Assembly: GCA_900544305.1 (NCBI GenBank)
Contig: UQUV01000066.1
Span: 1-8,259 of the forward strand
Length of the DNA stretch: 8,259 nt
Direction: 5' to 3'
Origin: an uncultured Porphyromonadaceae bacterium
GTDB taxonomy: Bacteria > Bacteroidota > Bacteroidia > Bacteroidales > Muribaculaceae
The translations under genes were made by a program, and so were the position numbers. Shown here piece by piece: positions 1 to 8,146 of the stretch. The stretch's first letter is position 1, and each line of letters opens with the position of its first letter. Under the pieces are notes generated by a model. That model had not been told where the DNA came from. It saw nothing but the letters and a program-made list of their open reading frames with translations, and ran no database searches.

Positions 1-73
1 TTAAAATTAATCGTTTAACTACAGTGATGTGGTTTTTATCGCACCACTAATAATTCGACATTTTGAATACATG

Positions 74-108
74 GAGAGCGGACGGATTTGTTCCGCCGCT
101 CTCTTTTT
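74..108 (+). terminator. Rho-independent terminator or attenuator upstream of the glucanase operon
   Basis: The left arm GAGAGCGG (74-81) pairs with CCGCTCTC (96-103). After a bulged A at 82, CGGA (83-86) pairs with TCCG (92-95) around the loop TTTGT. Five T follow at once (104-108), with another T run at 113-118. This 12-bp GC-rich stem plus T-tract reads as an intrinsic terminator on the plus strand, closing a transcript from the left. No perfect TTTG/TAnnTTTG promoter is visible between it and the ATG at 193, so it may instead be a partial terminator inside a longer polysaccharide-locus transcript. Positions 1-73 show no gene; all three forward frames are closed by stops by position 50. 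Confidence 0.8.
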
Positions 109-192
109 ATCCTTTTTTAAACGATTTACAGGTGGTGACGTCCTGAGAAACGGCACGAAAAAACAATACTAACATAGAATAAAGAATGAATT

Positions 193-1362
193 ATGAAGAA
201 ATCTAACTTTTTGATTGCTACAGCGTTGCTTGTTTCTCCATTGGCAATGGCGGCTTCTTCGCAGGACGGGACTGGCGAGACTGACGGATATAAATTGGTT
301 TGGCAGGACCTGTTCGATGCCAATGAGCTGAATTCTCAACGTTGGAACATTGAAGTGAACGGTGACGGCGGTGGAAACAACGAATTGCAGTACTATACGG
401 ACCGTGCGGAAAACGTGCGTCTGGGTGATGACGGAAAAGGAAACGGCTGTCTGATTCTGACAGCAAAAAAAGAGGTGTATGGCGGACGTCAGGCAACTTC
501 CGGCCGAATCACTTCCAAAAACAAGATAGCATTCAAACACGGTAAGATTGAAGCTGCCATCAAATTGCCGAAAACTGCCAACGGACTTTGGCCGGCATTC
601 TGGATGATGGGCAACGATTACGACCAGGTGGGCTGGCCGCGTTGCGGTGAAACCGATATCATGGAGTTCGGCAATGCTACGGGAATCAAGAACGGAACTC
701 AGGACCGTTATTTCAACGGCGCATGTCACTGGGGACAATCATGGGAAAACCATCCGAACTATGCACGTGCGGTGACTTATCAATACAGCCTTCAGGACGA
801 TGAGTTCCATATCTATACTCTTATTTGGGATGAAGAGAAGGTGGCCATGTATGTCGACCTTGACAAATATCCGGATGCCGAACCCTATTATATAATGACT
901 ATTCCGGCAACCAACGACACCAATTCTCCCGGCTACTATTTCCACAAGGAGAATTTCATTCTGTTCAATCTCGCTGTAGGCGGCAATTTTCCGGGTATCT
1001 GGGATATCAATCAGATTACAGCATTGAACGAATCGAATGGCTATCAGGCAAGCATGTATGTCAACTATGTGAAAATCTATCAGAAGGGAACAGCCGATGA
1101 GTCTTCTTCTTTCCTTGATAAAGGTGACATGGGCGATGCCGGTGTAGAGACTGTTGCTGCAGGACTGGATATGAACTATAACGGCAAGATGCTGAATTTC
1201 TCTGACAAGGCTGATGTGGTAGTCTATGATATTGCCGGAAAAATGGTGGCTTCACACAAGGCAGTTGACGCAGTGTCGGTAGCCGGTTTCGTTCCGGGCA
1301 TTTATGTCGTTAAGGCTGTATGCAACGGCAAGCAGCTGGTTGAAAAAATTGTATGTAAATAA
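193..1362 (+). CDS. GH16 laminarinase (endo-beta-1,3-glucanase) with T9SS-like C-terminal tail
   Basis: A 389-residue secreted glycoside hydrolase family 16 enzyme, expected to cut internal beta-1,3 (or mixed-linkage) glucan bonds with retention of configuration. Residues 1-20 form a signal peptide (KK, hydrophobic core, cleavage after AMA). The GH16 fold spans about 31-297 and contains LPKTANGLWPAFWMMGND (125-142) and the catalytic motif GETDIMEFG: E153 nucleophile, D155 helper, E158 acid/base. The extra residue before the second Glu is the laminarinase-type rather than lichenase-type arrangement. Residues about 335-389 (VVVYDIAGK, then GIYVVKA and KIVCK) resemble a type A T9SS sorting domain, suggesting export across the outer membrane. 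The start is chosen because the signal peptide begins there; the upstream sequence is A/T-rich with no Shine-Dalgarno. Its TAA overlaps the next ATG by one base. Exact substrate linkage cannot be read from sequence alone. Confidence 0.93.
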   Translation: MKKSNFLIATALLVSPLAMAASSQDGTGETDGYKLVWQDLFDANELNSQRWNIEVNGDGGGNNELQYYTDRAENVRLGDDGKGNGCLILTAKKEVYGGRQATSGRITSKNKIAFKHGKIEAAIKLPKTANGLWPAFWMMGNDYDQVGWPRCGETDIMEFGNATGIKNGTQDRYFNGACHWGQSWENHPNYARAVTYQYSLQDDEFHIYTLIWDEEKVAMYVDLDKYPDAEPYYIMTIPATNDTNSPGYYFHKENFILFNLAVGGNFPGIWDINQITALNESNGYQASMYVNYVKIYQKGTADESSSFLDKGDMGDAGVETVAAGLDMNYNGKMLNFSDKADVVVYDIAGKMVASHKAVDAVSVAGFVPGIYVVKAVCNGKQLVEKIVCK

Positions 1363-2248
1363 TGAATAAACAGTGGTTAGGTGTGGCTTTGGCCTGCATG
1401 TCCGTATGGAATATGTCGGCCGAGTCACCAATGAGTGAAAAAGCGTCCGGCTACACGTTGGTCTGGAGCGATGAATTCAACGGTTCGTCGCTCGACGCGA
1501 CAGCTGGAATGTGGAAATTAACGGTACCGGCTGCGGAAATGCCGAATTGCAGTACTATCTGGACAAGCCGGCTAATGTATGTGTCCGCGACGGTAATCTC
1601 GTGATTACGGCACGCAAGGAGAAATATCAGGACAAGAATTTCACTTCCGGTCGTATCAACACGATGAACAAGGTTTGTTTTACCTATGGTGTCGTGGAAG
1701 CGCGCATCAAGTTGCCGAAAACTGCCAACGGACTTTGGCCGGCGTTCTGGATGATGGGCAATGATATTTCTACTGTAAGTTGGCCGCGTTGCGGTGAAAC
1801 CGACATTTTGGAAATGGGACACTCCAACGGTATTAAGGACGGAGTGACTGACCGGCTTTTCAACGGTGCGTTGCATTGGGGTGTGGCTTCGTCGGAACAT
1901 CGCATTTTGACGGGCGACCATGTGAGCGACTATAGTCTGCAAGACGGAGAATATCATATTTTCCGTGTCGTTTGGACACCCAATGAGATAGCCATGTTTT
2001 TCGACGACAACAAGGAGCCCTATATGAGAGTGGACATTTCCGACAGAAGCAGTGAGGACGGTGTGGGATACTATTTCCACAAGGACAATTTCCTATTGCT
2101 GAATATGGCCGTCGGAGGGAATTTCCCCGGCATACACGATGCGGAAGGCATAACGGCTTTGCCGCAGGGCAGTGCGGAAATGCTGGTTGACTATGTGAGA
2201 ATTTATCAGAAGGACGATGCGAAAAGCACGCTGACTCTTTTGAAATAA
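1362..2248 (+). pseudogene. Second GH16 laminarinase, broken by a one-base frameshift
   Basis: A paralogue of the preceding GH16, split between two frames. The ATG at 1362 gives a signal peptide (cleavage likely after MSA, residue 20) and YTLVWSDEFNGSSLD in one frame, which reaches a stop at 1602-1604. The rest of the domain, from DSWNVEING (codon at 1499) to the TAA at 2246-2248, lies in the -1 frame. Aligning LNSQRWNIEV of the upstream copy with LD-x-DSWNVEI shows that one missing base near 1494-1499 explains everything. Restored, the product is 295 residues with the motif GETDILEMG (E146, D148, E151 in restored numbering). It has no C-terminal sorting tail, so an intact form would probably be periplasmic. 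No other stop interrupts it. It overlaps the previous stop as TAATG, suggesting translational coupling. It may be a true recent pseudogene, a sequencing or assembly error, or less likely a recoded gene; there is no slippery heptamer at the junction. Confidence 0.85.
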
Positions 2249-2266
2249 TAAAACGAGCTGTAGACG

Positions 2267-4492
2267 ATGAATAGATTTATGAGCCTTTGTGCGTTGGCTG
2301 TAGCCGCTGTTTTTTCGGCAGTGGCCGCCGACGATGCACAGATTGAAAAGAAAATTGACGCGTTGTTGGAAAAGATGACGCTCAGCGAGAAAATCGGGCA
2401 GTTGAACCAGCAGACCGGTCAGGGTTATTCTGATGGTATGGTAGGTCAGCTGCGTGGCGGATCGGTCGGTTCCATTCTGAATGAAGTGGACCCGGTAGTT
2501 GTAAACAAATTGCAGAAGGAAGCTGTGGAAAACAGCCGTTTGGGCATACCGGTGATTTTTGCCCGCGACGTGATTCACGGGTTCAAGACCATTTTCCCTA
2601 TTCCGTTGGGACAGGCTGCCACATGGAATCCGGAACTGGTGAAAGAGGGTGCGCGTGTTGCCGCCGTTGAGGCTTCTTCGGTGGGTATCCGCTGGACTTT
2701 CTCACCGATGGTCGATGTGTCGCGTGACCCGCGTTGGGGACGTATTGCCGAATCCTCCGGTGAGGACACCTATTTGAATACGGTGATGGGCGTAGCCATG
2801 ATTGAAGGCTATCAGGGCGACGACTTGTCGAAACCCGGCACGATGGCTGCCTGTGCAAAACACTTTGCCGGCTACGGTGCGGCCGAAGGCGGTAAGGACT
2901 ACAATACGACATGGATTCCCGAAACCCAACTGCGCGACGTTTATTTGCCGCCGTTTGAAGCGGCTGTAAAGGCCGGTGCGGCAACGTTCATGTGCTCGTT
3001 CAACGATATCAACGGTGTGCCTTCGTCGGGCAATGTTCATCTGAACCGCGACATTCTCCGCAATGAATGGGGATACGACGGCATGCTGGTGAGCGACTGG
3101 GCTTCCATTCAGCAGATGATTCCTCACGGATTCTGTGCCGACCTTTCCGATGCCGCTCAGAAAGCCGCAGCGGCAGGGGTGGACATGGATATGGAAAGCT
3201 ATGCCTATATCCAGCATCTGGAAAAACTGGTGAAGGAAGGAAAAGTGGACGAAAAGGTAATCGACGAAATGGTTCGCAACGTGTTGCGCCTGAAGTTCCG
3301 TTTGGGACTGTTTGATAATCCTTATGTTGACATGTCAACGGCGCGCAACTTCTACTCTGCCGATGCATTGGCAAAGGCACAGCGTACGGCTGAGGAAAGT
3401 GCCGTGTTGCTGAAGAACAGCGGCGTGCTTCCGTTGGCGGCTTCTGCCAAGAAAATTGCGGTAGTCGGTCCGATGGCAAATGCTCCTTATGAGCAGGCCG
3501 GAACATGGAGCTTTGATTTGGAAAAGGAACACTGCGTAACTCCGCTTGCTGCATTGCAGGAAATGTACGGAAAGAAAAATATTATCTTTGCACCGGGTTT
3601 GGCTTATAGCCGCGACAAGGACAGCAAAGGCATCGCTGCCGCTGTCGATGCAGCCAAGAAGGCGGACGTGGTGGTGATGTTTGCCGGTGAGGAAGCTGTG
3701 CTTTCGGGCGAGGCCCACTGCCGTGCCGACATTTCGCTGCCCGGCGCACAGACCGAAATGATTGAAGCGCTGAAAGCTACAGGCAAGCCGCTTGTGCTGG
3801 TAGTGATGACAGGCCGTCCGATGACAATCGGTTATGAATGTTCGCTTGCCGACGCTGTCCTCTATGCTTTCCATGGCGGAACAATGGCCGGCCCGGCGAT
3901 TGCCAACCTGCTTTCAGGAAAGGCAGTACCTTCTGGAAAACTTCCGGCAACAATGCCTAAAATGGTGGGTCAGGTACCGGTTTACTATGCTCACAAGAAT
4001 ACCGGCCGTCCGGCTGAAAACATCGTGCTGATAGATGATATTCCTGTTGAGGCAGGTCAGACATCTACGGGTTGCACAAGCTATCACCTCGATGCCGGCG
4101 ACCGTCCGGAATTTCCGTTCGGGTTCGGCTTGTCGTATACGACTTTTGAATATGGCGATGTTCGCCTTTCTTCCGACTCAATGGGTGTCGACGGTCAGAT
4201 TGAAGTGACTTGCACGGTGAAGAATACGGGTAAGGTGGAAGCTGCCGAAGTGGTACAGCTGTATGTGCGCGACCTGGTGGCATCACTTGTCCGTCCGGTG
4301 AGAGAGCTGAAAGGCTTCGAAAAAATTACGTTGAAACCGGGAGAGAGCCGCGACGTGAAATTCACGCTGAAGGCTTCCGACCTTGCGTTCTGGAATCTGG
4401 ACATGAAGAAAATTGTGGAACCGGGCGAATTTATGGTATGGGTGTCGAAAGACAGTGCCAGCGGCAGTCCGGTCAAGTTTAACGTGAAATAA
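2267..4492 (+). CDS. GH3 beta-glucosidase (BglX-like, periplasmic)
   Basis: A 741-residue family 3 glycoside hydrolase that should remove glucose from the non-reducing end of beta-gluco-oligosaccharides released by the neighbouring endo-glucanases. The signal peptide covers 1-20 (cleavage after AVA). The N-terminal (beta/alpha)8 domain (about 30-350) carries RDPRWGR (153-159), KHF (198-200) and the nucleophile D277 in LVSDW. The alpha/beta sandwich domain (about 375-625) carries GEEAVLSGEAHCR, where E482 is the likely acid/base, followed by LPGAQ. A fibronectin-III-like domain (about 645-728, ELKGFEKITLKPGES) closes the protein. Length and domain order match full-size BglX-type enzymes. No lipobox or T9SS-like tail is seen, so a periplasmic location is inferred. 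It starts 18 nt after the previous stop; an alternative ATG at codon 5 would shorten the signal peptide. Natural linkage preference (beta-1,3 versus 1,4 or 1,6) is uncertain; context favours beta-1,3. Confidence 0.95.
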   Translation: MNRFMSLCALAVAAVFSAVAADDAQIEKKIDALLEKMTLSEKIGQLNQQTGQGYSDGMVGQLRGGSVGSILNEVDPVVVNKLQKEAVENSRLGIPVIFARDVIHGFKTIFPIPLGQAATWNPELVKEGARVAAVEASSVGIRWTFSPMVDVSRDPRWGRIAESSGEDTYLNTVMGVAMIEGYQGDDLSKPGTMAACAKHFAGYGAAEGGKDYNTTWIPETQLRDVYLPPFEAAVKAGAATFMCSFNDINGVPSSGNVHLNRDILRNEWGYDGMLVSDWASIQQMIPHGFCADLSDAAQKAAAAGVDMDMESYAYIQHLEKLVKEGKVDEKVIDEMVRNVLRLKFRLGLFDNPYVDMSTARNFYSADALAKAQRTAEESAVLLKNSGVLPLAASAKKIAVVGPMANAPYEQAGTWSFDLEKEHCVTPLAALQEMYGKKNIIFAPGLAYSRDKDSKGIAAAVDAAKKADVVVMFAGEEAVLSGEAHCRADISLPGAQTEMIEALKATGKPLVLVVMTGRPMTIGYECSLADAVLYAFHGGTMAGPAIANLLSGKAVPSGKLPATMPKMVGQVPVYYAHKNTGRPAENIVLIDDIPVEAGQTSTGCTSYHLDAGDRPEFPFGFGLSYTTFEYGDVRLSSDSMGVDGQIEVTCTVKNTGKVEAAEVVQLYVRDLVASLVRPVRELKGFEKITLKPGESRDVKFTLKASDLAFWNLDMKKIVEPGEFMVWVSKDSASGSPVKFNVK

Positions 4493-4506
4493 AAAACGAT
4501 AATAAT

Positions 4507-6042
4507 ATGCGTAGCCGTAATTTGTTGATTGTTCCGGTGCTTGCTGCTGTCATAGCTGCCGGATTTAGCGCTTCCGCCAGAAGCTACAAGCGTGGTGTAA
4601 GTGAAAATAATTTTATGTTGAAGGAGGAAATGGAAGTGCTTACTCCCGGTGTTTGTTGGTTCTACAACTGGGGCAACACTCCTAATTCCGGAATAGCCGA
4701 CTATGTCGGCGACGAAACGATGGTTTTCCTGCCGATGTGCTGGAATGCCAACTACAATGCCGACAATATCCGCAACTATTGCAAGGCACATCCGGAGGTG
4801 AAATACTTGATGGGTTTCAATGAACCTAATTTCGTGTCACAGGCCAACATGACTCCGCAGGCTGCTGCAGAAGCATGGCCGAAAGTGAAGGCTCTTGCCG
4901 ACGAGTTGGGACTAAAACTTGTCGGACCTGCCGTGAACTATTCTCCCGACGGTCCTGAAAACGACCCTTATACGTGGTATGCCAATTTTGTGAACCTTGT
5001 CGGTAAGGATGCTTTCGACTTTATTGCCATCCATAACTATTCCGGCGGTGCCGGCGGCATGAAGGATATGATTGACCGATTCTATGAACTTTATGGCAAA
5101 CAGATATGGGTAACGGAATTCTGCAGTTGGGGTGCTGACAACGTAACCGCTGAAATGCAGATTGCTTCCATGATTGAACAGTTGGAATATCTCGAAAAGA
5201 GCGAAAAGGTGTACCGCTATTCATGGTTCAAGGCAAAAGGCAGCACATCTTCTCACCCGTGCTACGGACTGATTGTGCCGAAGAACGGTTATGGCGAACG
5301 TGAACTGTCGGAACAGGGCATGGTGTACGTCTATATGACTGACTTCGACAAGACTGTCTACCATTCGGTTGACGAGATTGTTCCGGCAACCGAATACATC
5401 AGTTCGCAGTCGTTGATGTTGGGTTCGAACAAGGACAGCCGCAATCCGGGCAAACTGGAAATTACACGTTTCAACTCAGGCGCTTATGCTGACTATCAGT
5501 TTGACATTCCTTCAGACGGCGAATACACGCTGACAATGCGCGTTTCCGGCGAAGGCGAGCCGACTCGTTTCGACCCGACAATCGGTATCAGCATCGTGGA
5601 TGAAAACGGCGAAGAGCAGGAAGTGTTGGTCAAGTCGTCGTCATTTGAGCTTTCGGGCAAGGACGAAGAGTTTGCTCCGGTTCAGTTCAAACTGAATTTG
5701 AAAGCCGGACAGCAGATTATCCGTATCAAGGATGCGTCACCTTATATGCCGAGCGGATTGCACATCAGCTGTATCTCCTTCAACGATGGGCTGGCAGGCG
5801 TTTCTGTTTTGCCGGTAACTGAAGTGGAATTTGACTGCAAATCAGTTGACGGTCAGCTTTATTTTACATCAAGCGAAGAAATTACAGACTGTGAGGTTTA
5901 CAGCCTGAATGGTGCTCTTGTATTTGCAGGAGCGGTTTCCAACAATGCTGTCCGTGTGTCAGCATTGAATGCAGGTTTGTATATTGTGAAAGCCGGTACG
6001 GTTTCCGGAAAAACGGTAACCGCAAAAGTAGTCGTTTATTGA
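4507..6042 (+). CDS. GH128-type endo-beta-1,3-glucanase with beta-sandwich domain and T9SS-like tail
   Basis: A 511-residue secreted multidomain protein. The signal peptide is about 1-24 (arginine-rich start, cleavage near SASA). Residues about 42-275 match the glycosyl hydrolase catalytic core family (Asl1-like, CAZy GH128): MGFNEPN with the presumed acid/base E106, FDFIAIHNYSG (170-180), and WVTEFCSWG with the presumed nucleophile E204. GH128 enzymes cut beta-1,3-glucan, which fits the GH16 and GH3 neighbours. Residues about 290-427 (YADYQFDIPSDGEYTLTMRV, ending in GLHISCISF) look like a CBM6-type jelly-roll, possibly carbohydrate-binding. Residues about 438-511 (CEVYSLNGALVF, then GLYIVKA) form a T9SS-like sorting tail similar to that of the first GH16. 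The gene starts 14 nt after the GH3 stop and is the last in the operon, 48 nt before a terminator. The catalytic assignment is firm at fold level; exact specificity and the function of the middle domain are inferred. Confidence 0.87.
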   Translation: MRSRNLLIVPVLAAVIAAGFSASARSYKRGVSENNFMLKEEMEVLTPGVCWFYNWGNTPNSGIADYVGDETMVFLPMCWNANYNADNIRNYCKAHPEVKYLMGFNEPNFVSQANMTPQAAAEAWPKVKALADELGLKLVGPAVNYSPDGPENDPYTWYANFVNLVGKDAFDFIAIHNYSGGAGGMKDMIDRFYELYGKQIWVTEFCSWGADNVTAEMQIASMIEQLEYLEKSEKVYRYSWFKAKGSTSSHPCYGLIVPKNGYGERELSEQGMVYVYMTDFDKTVYHSVDEIVPATEYISSQSLMLGSNKDSRNPGKLEITRFNSGAYADYQFDIPSDGEYTLTMRVSGEGEPTRFDPTIGISIVDENGEEQEVLVKSSSFELSGKDEEFAPVQFKLNLKAGQQIIRIKDASPYMPSGLHISCISFNDGLAGVSVLPVTEVEFDCKSVDGQLYFTSSEEITDCEVYSLNGALVFAGAVSNNAVRVSALNAGLYIVKAGTVSGKTVTAKVVVY

Positions 6043-6090
6043 TTGGGAGTGTTAGGTAGCTCCAAAAGGTAAAGAGGTTGTCAATATGCT

Positions 6091-6133
6091 GAACGCGGCT
6101 GTCGGGATTCCGGCAGCCGCGTTTGTATTTATT
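6091..6133 (+). terminator. Operon-end rho-independent terminator
   Basis: A 14-bp stem pairs 6092-6105 (AACGCGGCTGTCGG) with 6110-6123 (CCGGCAGCCGCGTT), with one T-G wobble and a four-base loop GATT. A T-rich stretch (TTTGTATTTATT) follows. It lies 48 nt after the GH128 stop, so it ends the glucanase operon. In the opposite direction no T-run follows, so it is unlikely to stop the convergent ABC-F transcript well. Confidence 0.85.
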
Positions 6134-6182
6134 GGTTTACAGTTTACGGGGTTCTCTCTTCTTTATATTAAGCTCTAATGCG

Positions 6183-6206
6183 TAGGGACACACCACGGTG
6201 TGTCCG
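6183..6206. repeat. REP-like palindrome between convergent genes
   Basis: GGACACAC (6186-6193) and GTGTGTCC (6198-6205) form a perfect 8-bp stem around CACG, preceded by GTAG. It lies 20 nt beyond the ABC-F stop, in the 183-nt gap between two converging genes. There is no T-run on the minus strand after it, so it is a poor intrinsic terminator. Its form (TAGGG leading into a tight GC-rich palindrome) resembles dispersed REP-type elements; that is an inference, as only one copy is in the window. Confidence 0.5.
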
Positions 6207-6225
6207 AAAAATCCCCCTTGATATT

Positions 6226-7863
<1,638 letters not shown>

Positions 7864-7916
7864 ATAAAAAATCTGTGCAGTTGGAAAATTCAGGAACATC
7901 CGTTCCATTTCGTTTG

Positions 7917-7948
7917 CAAAGATAGTGCAAGACGAGCGCAGTGGCAAA
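7917..7948 (-). promoter_or_regulatory. Bacteroidetes-type promoter for the ABC-F gene, carried by repeat element 1
   Basis: On the minus strand, TTTG (7945-7948) and TATCTTTG (7917-7924) match the Bacteroidetes -33 (TTTG) and -7 (TAnnTTTG) boxes perfectly, with a 20-nt spacer. Transcription would start near 7910, giving a leader of roughly 45-50 nt before the ATG at 7863. The -33 box lies in the inner arm of hairpin element 1 and the -7 box overlaps its outer end. Confidence 0.75.
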
Positions 7949-7997
7949 CGAAAACGAAGTTTTCAGATTTGCCACTGCCGAGCCGCAATCTATCTTA
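7918..7997. repeat. Nested hairpin element 1 of a three-copy tandem array
   Basis: The element begins AAAGATAGTGCAAG. Outer arms AAGATAG (7919-7925) and CTATCTT (7990-7996) pair. Inside, GCAGTGGCAAA (7938-7948) pairs perfectly with TTTGCCACTGC (7968-7978). At the tip, GAAAAC (7950-7955) pairs with GTTTTC (7959-7964). The interior is nearly the same as element 3. Its right arm can also pair with the left arm of element 2 (8002-8008), so alternative folds exist. Confidence 0.85.
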
Positions 7998-8000
7998 TCT

Positions 8001-8070
8001 AAAGATAGTGAAAGTAGAAGGCATAAAACCAAACTTGTTTGAGTTTTATGCTAAGACGTATCCTATTTTC
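8001..8070. repeat. Nested hairpin element 2, with divergent interior
   Basis: This starts AAAGATAGTGAAAG like its neighbours, but the interior sequence is unrelated to elements 1 and 3. It still folds the same way: AAGATAG (8002-8008) pairs with CTATTTT (8063-8069, one G-T wobble), GCATAAAAC (8021-8029) pairs with GTTTTATGC (8043-8051), and AAAC (8031-8034) pairs with GTTT (8037-8040). On the minus strand it holds a degraded promoter-like pair: TTTG at 8030-8033 and TATCTTTA at 8000-8007 with a 22-nt spacer. Confidence 0.75.
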
Positions 8071-8072
8071 TA

Positions 8073-8104
8073 CAAAGATAGTGAAAGGCGAGTGCAGCGG
8101 CAAA
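8073..8104 (-). promoter_or_regulatory. Second, distal Bacteroidetes-type promoter, carried by repeat element 3
   Basis: On the minus strand, TTTG (8101-8104) and TATCTTTG (8073-8080) are again perfect matches with a 20-nt spacer, the same geometry as the proximal promoter. A transcript starting near 8066 would run through hairpin elements 2 and 1 before the ABC-F start, giving a structured leader of about 200 nt. Confidence 0.6.
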
Positions 8105-8146
8105 CGAAAACGGAGTTTTCAGGTTTGCTACTGCCGCCTGTCTTTT
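8074..8146. repeat. Nested hairpin element 3 of the tandem array
   Basis: The element begins AAAGATAGTGAAAG. Outer arms AAAGATAG (8074-8081) and CTGTCTTT (8138-8145) pair with one wobble, and GGCG (8087-8090) pairs with CGCC (8135-8138, sharing its last base with the outer arm). The inner arms (from GCAG at 8094 to CAAAC at 8105, and GTTTGC to CTGC at 8123-8134) pair except for one mismatch and one wobble. The tip GAAAAC (8106-8111) pairs with GTTTTC (8115-8120). The interior closely follows element 1. Confidence 0.8.

Noticed and set aside
87..115. TTTG followed by TATCCTTT as an operon promoter
   Set aside because: The spacing is only 17 nt, the -7 box has two mismatches, and the pair lies within the terminator hairpin and its T-tract.
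143..148. CTGAGA word reminiscent of a TPP riboswitch
   Set aside because: The other conserved TPP elements and pairing are missing, and the downstream genes have no thiamine link.
1362..1400. Possible lipobox (ALAC) in the second GH16 signal peptide
   Set aside because: The cysteine is at residue 12, too near the N-terminus, and the -3 position is not the usual Leu; a standard signal peptidase I site after MSA fits better.
1485..1511. Programmed -1 frameshifting at the GH16 junction
   Set aside because: No X-XXY-YYZ slippery heptamer or obvious downstream structure is seen, and GH16 enzymes are not known to use recoding.
7864..7947. Longer ABC-F start at 7947
   Set aside because: It would start inside the -33 box of the predicted promoter and adds 28 residues not typical of ABC-F N-termini.
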